From Chloranthus sessilifolius (lineage: Eukaryota; Streptophyta; Magnoliopsida; Chloranthales; Chloranthaceae), in the NCBI GenBank assembly GCA_021018995.1, contig CM037598.1:74418671-74482670 (forward strand): a stretch of 64,000 nt of DNA, written 5' to 3'. Positions within the stretch are counted from its first letter, which is position 1; every line of letters starts with the position of its first letter. Made by a program: the position numbers and the translations under genes. Shown in pieces: positions 41,871 through 51,787 of this stretch. The notes beneath the pieces are model-generated. The model was not told the DNA's origin. It worked only from the letters and a program-made list of their open reading frames with translations, and ran no database searches.

Positions 41871-43418
41871 ATGCCGCCCAAAACCCGGTTATCTTCGAAG
41901 AAGGCAACCACTAAACTTCCGATCCGGCATAAGAACGCCGCACCACCACCACCTACCCCATCACCGGTGAGGACTCCATCACTGTCGGCATTGGAGACAA
42001 CCTCCGGTTCGACGAGCGCAACTTTGAGCCCATCTTCGCGCGAGTCTATTCCCATGCTGCCACCACCCACTAACGTACTTCAACCCAATGAGTGGTGGGA
42101 GGCTAAGACCTTCGAGATTGAGTACATCATCGATCAAACCCTCTTCACAAATCCTGATGTACCGGGCGAGACCCAATGGGCTCGTAATTACCTCCAAAAT
42201 GCCGGTCTCGACAACCTCTTGAAACCAATCCGGGGTTCCTACTACCCTAGGTTGGTTAGACTATTCTACCAAGGTCTCGTGGACGACCCTACCAATGACG
42301 TAGTCAAGACCACCATTGAGGGTTGCAACTACACATTCACCCGTCATCACATACACGAGGTCCTTGAGTGCTACCTCGTTTTCATACCCGAGACCACCCT
42401 TCTTCCACCCTTCGAGGAAGAGGTGAAATTTGAAGAGATCGTGACCCGTATGACCAACGGGAAGACGGGGTCGGGATCTTCCATTAGGAGGGTCGACCTT
42501 CCCCACTACATGTGGATGCTTGATTCAATAATCAAGTGCAACCTTTACCCAATGTGCCACGACACTGAGCGCGTAGAGAAAGTGCAACAGGCACTTTATG
42601 CGGCCTCTGTAGCCGTTGGTTTGATGCGATGATGCTATCCTAGAGGGGATGAGATATATAAAGGGCAAGTTGATGAAGGGCAATCTAAGGCCCAAGGAGA
42701 AGATGCCATATGCTCGGCTCATCTCAAGCATGTTGGAGTGTTACTCCAACCACCCCGACTATGCCATATCGCCTCACGAGGTGAGGGCTACGGATTGCGT
42801 GAAGTAATTATCCATTACTTCATGGCGCCGTAGCTACAACCTTCTCAAGAAGACCCTACCAGCAGTAGTCGCACCACCGCCACCCCCACCACCGCAGTAG
42901 GATCCACCCATTGGGGGAGCACCACGATGGGGGCGCCCACCTGATCATTCCACCACGGGAGCCAGCTCACCCCTACATGTCAGTGGCGGCCCATTGTGCC
43001 ACTTTCCACCACATCAGCTACACCACCATCATGATCCGCCGCAGCGACGCCTACTTCGTCCTATCGCCACCGTGCACCTCACTCCGGCCCTACCATTGAG
43101 GACGTGTTGGCCCGCATGGAGGCCAACAACGAGCGGATGAACTGGCAGATAGACTTTCTGATGTTCCACACTATGCGCCTCATCTATCCGCTGGACTATC
43201 AGCAGTGCCTAGCTCAGGAGGAGGAGTGGACAGCAGGCCGGACCGCCTTCCATAGGGGTCCAGTCTTCCATCCGAGCACATCCGCTGTCGGCGCATCAGG
43301 CTCGACACCACAGCAGTCAGAGCAGCCTTTGGCGACGCCCCAGCCACCACCCGAGCCACCAGTTCAGTCAGAGCAGCCCGCCCCTGCATCAGACCAGCCA
43401 GGAGAGGGGACGGCGTGA
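41871..43418 (+). pseudogene. Extra 3' ORF of chromovirus E (plant transposon-protein-like), frameshifted
   Basis: ATG at 41871 opens 253 residues: basic Pro/Ser-rich N-terminus (MPPKTRLSSKKATTK), then a folded-looking domain with YYPRLVRLFYQ (124-134), FEEIVTRMTNGKTGSGSS (187-204), DLPHYMWMLDSI (209-220) and KVQQALYAASVAVGL. A frameshift or stop at about 42630 is followed in another frame by MPYARLISSMLECY, then by a His/Pro-rich stretch and an open frame (43104-43418) starting MLARMEANNERMNWQIDF and ending Pro/Gln-rich. The A homologue (12480-13749) shares the order. From memory it matches the putative plant transposon protein domain; no biochemical role is known to me. Confidence 0.75.
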
Positions 43419-43673
43419 GACTGAGACAAGGGTATTTTGTGTATGACAGTTTTTGCGAGTTTTAATGTACTTAAAACGATGTAATTCCATAAGTTGTAAA
43501 TTTTTGGAAATGAATGAAATATAGAATTAATTTGTGTATCTACATCAATTAATTGTCTTTACTTGCTCAGTATAATGCCTCTGTCAACATTTGTGTGTGT
43601 GGGTACGCGACACCCCAGTGTACGGGGTCCCCAAGCGAGCATCCTTGGGTTATTTTTGAGGACGAAAATTCCC
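43419..43673 (+). other. 3' untranslated region of chromovirus E
   Basis: Short AT-rich and then GC-richer non-coding stretch to the PPT. Includes GAGGACGAAAATT next to the PPT, shared with A. Confidence 0.6.
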
Positions 43674-43686
43674 AAGGTGGGGAGAA
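43674..43686 (+). promoter_or_regulatory. Polypurine tract of chromovirus E
   Basis: AAGGTGGGGAGAA immediately before the LTR start TGTAACATCC. Matches the tract of A. Confidence 0.8.
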
Positions 43687-46165
43687 TGTAACATCCCGAA
43701 AAATTGATCGTCTGACTTTGACCTCGAGATCCGTGCCTGATTGATCGTATGTTTGACCAAGTGATGGTCAAACTTTGAGTTCATGAAGTTAGGTACTAAT
43801 GTGAGATTAGTGTGACCAAAATGTAAGGTATTGTTGTAAGTTGCAATCACATACACCTATCTTTGGTGTATGTGTTTAACACACAAGGCCAAGAGGGGAT
43901 ATAAGGGTTTAATAACCCTATTTCCCTCTTGTTTGGTTGTTCAAGAGTTAAGAGGAGAGAGAGAGAGAGAAGTAAAGAGGAGTTATTGAGGAGGAAGTGA
44001 ATGCAAATAAAAGGACTAATTAGAGCATTCATTGACGGATTCAAAGCGATTGGGATCGTGAAGCAAATGATGGAACCCTAGCCATCATACCCAACAAATA
44101 AATTCCTTGAAGGGATTCTTGAGGTGAGTTTTAAATTAAAGTTAATGCATAGATTATAGATGTTTAAATTCAGTCAAATATGCTTAAAGAGATAGATTAA
44201 AGGCTTAGAAAAGAAGGGAAAAAGATTTGGAAGAACAGCCCGGAAGGGGGCTGAATCTGGCGAAATCGATTAATTGAAATTGAAGTTCGATTAATCGATT
44301 TTGGTCTGAAAGTTGAAAAGTCAAGTAAGCCTGATTTCGATTAATCGAAATTGATTTCGATTAGTCGATTTAGAAATCGATTAATTGACTGAGCATCTCC
44401 AGTGGCTGGAGAAACAAGACCTGGGGAAATCGACTAATCGATTGGAGAAATCGATTAATCGATTTTGGATTTCGATTAATCGATTTGGGATCGACTAATC
44501 GATTTAAGAATTTCGACCACTCGATTTAAGAATCGACTGCTTTATGTTGGAGACTTTGATTAATCGATTAATCGAATTTGAATCTCGATTAATCGATTTG
44601 GGTTTCGATTAATCGATTTTGGGAATCGATTAATCGACTTTGACAGTTTTGCTTAAACTTTATAATTTTTCTTTGAGATTCATGGAGGGTCCAGGACCTT
44701 CTTCTTTATATCTTTAGTGATGTATTGCATGTGTTATGATGTACCATAGGTGGTATGTGTGAAAGCGAGCATAAGGAGCCGCGTGGGACCTTGATGCTTG
44801 GACCATCAGAGAATTCAGGTAGGGAACACCTTGAACATATACTACATAAGAGCATGTATGCAGTGATATAATTATCAAGTTGAAGTTGTTTAAAATTGTG
44901 AAAAGCTTTGTGAAAATGGGTGCGTGTGTGACACCAAAAATGTGATAAAGGCATCTGTGTAATGCAAGTAACTAAGAACAAGTAATCTAATGAGATTGAG
45001 ACATCCCCAGGGGATGAGAAAGTAATAAGGGCATCAGGTGTGATGCAGGTATGTATATATCCTAGGGATGTATACATAGGATTGAATAATTACTGTTGAG
45101 GCCTAACTGATATAAGATAGCACACTTACATGGTGAACAACTATATGTAAAGCACATGTTATTTTTGTTATTTGAGGTTTGGAGGATACCCCACCGACGT
45201 GGCAGGATACCCACTACTACTTACGGCAAGATATCCAAGTGATCTGTACGGCGGCGAATCCATTACACCGACGGAGGTTTATCCAGAATCGTAAGTACAT
45301 CCCAGGGATGTTGTGTGATATTTAACCCCGCCGCCTAGTGAGAAAGGGGCTTGGGTCGTATTCCCAGTGAATACATTTTTACAACTGTCTAATTAGATGA
45401 CGATGAAGGGTATCTCATCGGCGCTCGATGCTATATTGCTCGGGGATTACTTAAGTTAAAGATTTAAGTTTTTGCTTTAGGCCTGTTCAGTGTCATTCAT
45501 GATAAATCAACAATAAAGTAAGACATGCTAATTACCAGTAAACTAGAATGTGATTTATCAGATTTAAACCGTTTTTCTAACAAAAGCATAGAGTCATCAA
45601 ACTTAGAGTATCATGGAATATATGTGAGTTTTAACTTATATGTTCATTGTGTTTGTTCCCTATTGAGCTAGGATGTAGCTCACCCTTTCGACTATACGTC
45701 GCAGGTCCACTGATAGCAGCAACTGAGGCTTCAGGAGACGTAGATCCGGGTGATTCAGATTACGTGCCTGGAGACGAGTTGGAGCCTCTACCCGAGGACT
45801 TCTTCTAGGTGACTCTGCTGTGTACTTTGACAGAGAGTAGTTTTGAGAGCTAGTTGTACGGCTTGGTATGTCAAGCCTTTATTTTTGTTGAACATGTAAT
45901 TAAATCGAATTATTCTTTTGGTGAACCATCTGGGTGATCTGTATATCACTGATGGTTCGAGTCGGTTCTTTGTTCATGCAGTGGCATGAAAGTAGAACTA
46001 TCTTTTGCATATGCCAGTTGGGCATATTAACTATTTCCGCTTTATGAGATTAATTGCTTTAATTATTTAATTATGCTTGTTATACCAATATTCCGTGCAT
46101 AGCTTTGGAGCATGGTCTGGAGGATTGTGCTGATGGCACGGGTTGTCAAAATTTGGGCTGTCACA
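43687..46165 (+). mobile_element. 3' LTR of chromovirus E
   Basis: 2,479 bp from TGTAACATCCCG to GGGCTGTCACA, directly after the PPT. It carries a second copy of the element's palindrome array (44262-44640). The right flank AGTGG runs straight into a PMD exon, so the element sits inside that gene. The 5' LTR and most internal sequence are not present to the left because of the junction with D. Confidence 0.85.
44262..44640. repeat. TCGATTAATCGA palindrome array in LTR of E
   Basis: About 15 copies or near copies (TCGATTAATCGA, TCGACTAATCGA, TCGATTAGTCGA), the same family as 40976-41612. Begins about 575 bp into the LTR. Confidence 0.95.
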
Positions 46166-48640
46166 AGTGGAGGGTGGCGTATCAGGCCCTTCTCTTTCCA
46201 GTAGGCATGATGTTATCGACTCCAGAGGACTGGATTCGCATCACCGGTCTTCATTTTGAGGGTGAGCCAATTACGGGGTAGATGGCGGGATATTATTTAG
46301 AGGTGTGTGAGGAGATTTTGGGTGTGGCGTATAGATCGAGTGGATCGAGGCTGAGTGTAGTTTGAGTCACCTGGTTCTTCGATATGTTTGCTAGCGGTTT
46401 TGTCCCTCTGAGGCGTCATTCGGAGGTGAGGGTGTCTCACAAGGCGTGGTGGTGGCGGGTCGGGAGCTTGTGGTTAAGCCGGGGTTGGCTGCAGATAGAG
46501 TGCTCCGAGCGTTCTTGATGCACTTCCTCGATGCAGTACTCTTTTCTTCTTCGACTTTGGGATGCATCACCAGGTTATTTTTTCTGGTTCTCAGGGACTT
46601 GGATCGGGTCCCTACTTATGCGTGGGGTGCGACCACATTGGCGCATCTCTATGAGCAGCTTTATTGTCGGGGATGAGGCGTCGCGACGATTGGAAGTTTC
46701 CTTCCCTTCCTCCAGGTGAGTTTTAGTTAATCAGTGTCATGTCGTCTTTAGTTTTTTTGTTCTTATCATAGCAGCCGTTTAGCATTTCTATTTTGTATTT
46801 TTTTTTAGTTCTTTTCTTATTGTAGCAGTCGTTTAGCATTTCTCTTTTGTGTTTTTTTTAGTTATGAGCGTATGATTATTTCGCCTTTATTCGTCCGGGA
46901 GTCCCATTGGAGGTGGCATTCACATTCCTGCCGAGGCGCGTGTGGAGGGAGGTGTTGAGGGGTCGTCGCTGGTCTTCGAATCTTCAGACTGCGTGCGGTC
47001 TTTTAGAGGATATGCATGCGGGGCAGGTATATATACATCATGTGTATATTTTGTTTTATTTTGTTTCGAGTTTTTAGGCTCTAAGTCTTCATTGATGGGT
47101 TGGCTTGTTTATTTGGTTAGGTGATTTGGAGGCCGTACGTGACTGAGGAGGATGCGGGTGTGCCAGTGATCCAGTCTGGTCAGCCCTTCTTCGATGTAGA
47201 CATATGAGTCCATTGTTTTGAGAGGGTGGAGAGGATCCACCTATCTCAGGTGGTGCGGCAGCTGGGGCTCGCTCAGGGAGTCCATCCGGAGATTCACCAC
47301 ATGGTGGCGAAGAGGATGATTGTCCCCCTTGGCCGAAACTTTGCGGAGCGGATGATGCTTCAGATAGCGGATCTTAGAGATGGGGGGACCAGGGTCACAG
47401 GGGCGCGTGACGAGGCGAATGTCTGAGAGTATAGGAGATGGTTCAGTGCATTGGGTGGTGGGCGCCTCTGCACACGTCCCTTCCACGGGAGTGTCTCTTT
47501 CTCAATCGATGGGCTAGAGTCGATGTCAGCATTGAGGGAGAGGCTGGCTGAATTGGAGCAGGGCCATCTCACAACTAGCGTGCGGGGGGCGATAGATGCT
47601 CTCCATTGGGTGATGGAGCAGATGGGGGTGTGCTCCTTGTCCGGATGAGGAGATGCTGCACTCCTTGGTCCTCTTGGTGGCTTAGGCTAGGGCAGTGGGG
47701 GATGAGTTGGGGGCTCGGCCAGCGGAGACTCGACGGCTCCTAGTGAGTTAATTTATTGGTTTTTATGTTATGTAGACTTGGTCTTCTAATCATTCTGACA
47801 TGGTTGTGGTATCTCATTTTATTTTAGACAGTCTGAGAGGGAGGCCGAGGTTGCCCGCCAGGAGGCCCTACTGAAGGTCTATTGCAGTCAGCAACAGGCT
47901 AACCGAGAGGTAGCGACCAGTCTGTGATCTGAGATTGATCGATTGGTAAGTGTCTATATGAACGAGGTTTTGGTTAATTGTTAGCGTGAGTCTGCCAATT
48001 GATGTGTTTATTATTATTCGTAGAGAGCCGAGCTCGCTGCCGGAGGTCCCGTTCCGACATTTGATCTATTTTCAGTTACTTCCTCTAGTCGGGAGGGTCC
48101 AGCGATGGCTCAGCTTCGGGTCGAGCTAAAACATTGGGTAAGTCCCATTAAATCTTTCATCTTGTTTGTGTCATTGCATTAATTTGTTATTATTGTTTTT
48201 CTTTCTTAATAGTTTACTAACATTACGTGGTATTTCAGTGTTGGGTTATCGAGGATCTTCAGATGAGGGAGGCGACTGCTGCCTCTCTATGCCCAGAGAG
48301 TCAGGTATAGTTTCTAGTGTAGTATTCTTCAGTCTAGGTTATTTCATTCTATTTATTCTGACATATCTTGTGTTGGCTTGTTTAGTTTTCTGTGCAGGCT
48401 GTTCCGGACTCTTCTCCCGAGGCTCCACCTCAGGAGTCTATCCCTATCCCTTCTCAGGTATGTTTTAGTTTTTATGTTCGTAGTTTATTTGTCATTATAG
48501 TGTTATCTGATGCATTTGTTTGTTCTCGTTGTAGCCGCCTACGTTTGTTGTTCCTTCTGTGCCGCCTACTGATCCAGTGATCGCTGTGACGGTTGAGCGC
48601 CTTCTGAAGGAGTGTTGGAGTGCGCTTTTTCTGGATTCCT
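46166..48640 (+). pseudogene. Plant mobile domain (PMD) gene remnant, multi-exon
   Basis: Enters in frame after the LTR with WRVAYQALLFPVGMMLSTPE and DWIRITGLHFEGEPIT, then stops at GG-TAG and a TGA. A later frame has LMHFLDAVLFSS and YAWGATTLAHLYEQLY. After an intron with GTGAGT comes YAYDYFAFIRPGVPLEVAF. A further exon has WRPYVTEEDAG, RIHLSQVVRQLGLAQGV and a YRRWFSALGG motif. Coiled-coil-like small exons follow to about 48616, separated by GT...AG introns. The order matches the plant mobile domain (MAIN/MAIL-type, also found in transposons). Stops, a frameshift and two flanking retrotransposons show it is dead. Whether it was a host gene or TE-borne copy is unknown. Confidence 0.8.
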
Positions 48641-49027
48641 CTTGGTCCCCATTTATAGACACCCCAATTCGGCCCAAGGCCCGATCAGTCTGTACTCTAG
48701 GAGAGATGCACCCCTGTGCTTCCGATGGCACCCCTGAACCCTTGGAAATCTATCCATACCTTTAGGAATCACCTAAAACCCATTAGAACCATTCCCCCAA
48801 CCCTTAGAGATCACTCCTAAACCCTAGGATCCCTTCCCAGACCCAACTTAAACCCTTCGGAGCATTTGATGGGAGGAGAGCTACAGATTTTTATATATAA
48901 CACTACTAAGGATGAGTCACATACCATTAGAAAGAGGACTTCTCCAGCTTTCCAACGAGCCAAAGATCACCCAATTTAGAGTTGTGGTTCAAAAGTTATG
49001 GCTATTTGAAGGATCACATAAAATGGG

Positions 49028-49240
49028 CATATATGTATTATGATACATGACAAATTTGGCCCAGTTTGGTCGCGTATGTATTATATACGCTCCGAATTTT
49101 AGGCCAAATTTGGCGGGCGATATAATACATATACATGCATAGATGGGTAGCCACCAACGGGCACCCATCTTCCCAGATTTCCCCTAGTTTTCTTGAGTTT
49201 TACTGTGCATAAGCTGGGCGTATGTAATATATACGCCTAG
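49028..49240. repeat. Four odd palindromes in U3 of element F
   Basis: Copies at about 49028-49050, 49069-49092, 49113-49135 and 49213-49240, consensus half CTAGGCGTATATA with one centre base and an inverted half. Same offset within the LTR (370-590) as the array of D, but a different core. Several mismatches would be G-U pairs in RNA. Confidence 0.85.
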
Positions 49241-49516
49241 CTTAGCTACAGTATTTGTCATTAAATACTCGAATTTCCTTCATCTGGTTTGACCCTTTGA
49301 CCATCCCCTTGGTTGAGGTGGGTGTCTTAAGGTTGGTTGCACCCCCTTTAAGCTTATTGGCAACCCTTAAGTCACCCTTGGTCTCACCCCATCATCTACC
49401 ATTGAAACCAATTTTCCAAACCTCTAGGACCCTAAAAACCTAGAAAACCTTAGATGGAGGATTACCTAATTGCTAAACCAATTAGCTCTTAAGTAACCCT
49501 CTAACCCACCTCTTCT

Positions 49517-49526
49517 CTATAAATAG
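49517..49526 (+). promoter_or_regulatory. TATA box of element F LTR
   Basis: CTATAAATAG, identical to that of D and 860 bp into the LTR. Transcription would begin shortly downstream, giving U3/R at about 49550. Confidence 0.65.
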
Positions 49527-50261
49527 AGAGGCCCCCCTCTTCTCAAAAGGGTTGAAAAAATCAAAGTTGAAAAGATTAGGGTGAAAGCTTGAGTTAGGAG
49601 AAAGAGAGCCCTAGTGAGAGAAAGTTCTTTTCTTATTTTTTCAACCAGAATTTCAGCATGCATAGATCATCCTTTTCAACCCTTTTCAATCATTAGATCA
49701 CCTCTTTTAGTTAAGGCTTAGTCCCTAGCTTCATCCCACACTTCCTATCTATCGAATCCTAGCATTAGAACCTATTCTTCTACCGTTTAAGCCATTTAAA
49801 GCCATCGGAAGGGCGCCGAAGCGAAGGTCTTCTACGGTGCAACAAGGGCCCGTGAGCTTCGGCTAACCGCTCTCTTCCTCTACCTTCTTGGTGTTTCCTC
49901 TGTCCAAGGATTCAAGCCATTACGCCGCCGCAATTTCGATTTGGCTCAAAGCTTGATAGGACCGTATTGCCTTCGGACAAGGGGAAGTTCCGCCCATTTA
50001 TTTTTATTTTTGGCCATAGAAAGAGACCGCTACATGCGGGTTGATCGGGTGTCTAAACCCTTCCCGATCGATAACCGAAGCCCCTACCCTAGAGCCTTTG
50101 GCAAAGACCGGTAAATCAGAGTCATATTTAGCACTTCAGTGTTCAAAATATTAATTTAAAGGTTTCTCGGGTCACCAAAAGCTCCGGGTGGCGACTCTAC
50201 ATTTTATTCCATCGCGAGTGCATTGCCGCGACGGGTTGGAGAGGATCCATGCTCGCACAGA

Positions 50262-50279
50262 TGGCGACTCTGCTGGGGA
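50262..50279 (+). promoter_or_regulatory. Primer binding site of element F
   Basis: TGGCGACTCTGCTGGGGA, two bases after the LTR end. From memory this is the tRNA-Arg-type PBS used by Ogre/Tat elements. It sets the LTR boundary and orientation. Confidence 0.75.
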
Positions 50280-51787
50280 TGTCACCCTAGCGCTTCCCCT
50301 CTTGTTGGCCTTTCTTTTTATTTTTTTTACTAACCATGGCTGTTTTTTTGTTATAATTTTCTGTTGTTTTTCTTTATTTTTTGTTGTTTTTACTAACATA
50401 CTCACCCCTATGATTCGGTCATTTAAGTGCCTTAGCCGATTGGCGGGCCTACTTGCGCCTTAAAATTTTAGTTTTTTACGATTTTGTCATTTAAGCCGCC
50501 TTACCTGTTTGGCGGGCCTGCTCGCATCTACTTTCCACATCATTTAAATTTCAATCATTTACAAGCCTTAGCCGTTTGGCGGGCCTACGTGCTCTATTTA
50601 TTTCAGTCATCATATCCCACCATTGAATGCCGGCCCATCGAGGCGGCACGGGCTTGTCATCCCCGACCCGATTCTGGACTTAAATTCACTTCCCTTTAAA
50701 GATCTGTAATTAAAAGTGAACCAACAGTGTGGGGACATAATCAAATCTATTTTTGCATATTTTGGGTAGTTTTTTTGGGGGATTTAGGCGCAGATATAAT
50801 TTACCCGGTTCCCAGTAAGGCGGCATCCCTAGTGGTGATGATCCTGAAAAGAACCACCCCTTCCCGTACTTGAGAAGGCGCTTGCGCCAGAGGTATATCG
50901 GTTAGGTTGCCAATTCCAATCAAGCCGTAAAACCCGTAATGGTGAGAGCGTAGACAACCCGAATTCAGCCGTGTATCCCTAGGAAGCGGAAAGGAGGAAC
51001 CCGATAACATACACAGTAGTCCTCGAGAGCATCTCTCCCAGAAAATCAATCCAAAAGACCCATTTCGGGCTTGCTGTTTACTATCAAACAAGGCTGGAAA
51101 AGCAGCCTCTGCCTGCCATATATATTACATACGCCCAGCCAAAAATCCTCAGAAATATTCAGGCATATATAATATATACGCCTAGCCAAAATTCCCAGAT
51201 TTAAGCTAGGCGTATATAATATATATGCCCAGCCAAATCTGCTAAGTTTTGGTCAGGCGTATATAATACATACGTCCAGTATATACTGGGTTCAGGCAGC
51301 CCGATCTGAGGCCCAATCCACCACCCAAGTTCCCCGATTAGCGATATTAGTGTCCACAGTAGCCTCCTGCATTCTATAACACCCAATATGCCCCCGCCCA
51401 GTCAAAAGAAGGCGACTTCTCATTGATTTGCTTCGGGGGATCGGGTCGTTTGCATGGATTCCCTCACCTTCAATAGAACGAAAGGGTTCCCTTTTGCTTC
51501 TTCCGAAGTGTGTCAGATCCCGCTGTGGGACCTACTAAAGGTGCATATATCACCCGAGACGAGAATTTTTCTAGGGCACCAGATCATCATTCATTTAAAT
51601 AGGGGAGATAATCTTCATTTGAAAAATCCAAAATAAAATAAATATATAGAAAAATCAAAAATCCGTATATACGTGCACTTTCGGTGCGACCGTCACTACG
51701 GCGACCTCAAACCCAACCCGTAGAGGAAGAACTAGGAGAGTATTCGGCCCTTACCCAAGGCATCGGTACAACACTCATATACAGATC
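50280..51787 (+). other. Leader region of Tat element F
   Basis: 1.5 kb between PBS and gag, non-coding, homologous to 39019-40067 of D from about 50700 on. Early part (50410-50600) has a repeated phrase TTGGCGGGCCTGC/TACTTGCG with a CCGTTTGGCGGGCC core in three copies. Contains the second palindrome array of F. Confidence 0.65.
51112..51282. repeat. Four odd palindromes in the leader of F
   Basis: Copies at about 51115-51140, 51161-51188, 51206-51232 and 51255-51280. Same family as the U3 array of F (GGCGTATATAA-type). They lie about 510-670 bp before gag, as in D. Confidence 0.9.

Larger units (their letters stand above)
48654..50259 (+). mobile_element. 5' LTR of Tat element F
   Basis: 1,606 bp. 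Starts TATAGACACCCC where D has TGTAGACACC, so the terminal TG is mutated to TA; ends GCTCGCACA. It matches D in opening (GGCCCAAGGCCCGATC), palindrome array offset, TATA box, CCCGATCGATAACCGAAGCC and the CCAAAAGCTCCGGGTGGCGA phrase. The PBS follows two bases later. The left flank is PMD exon-like sequence. Confidence 0.85.
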
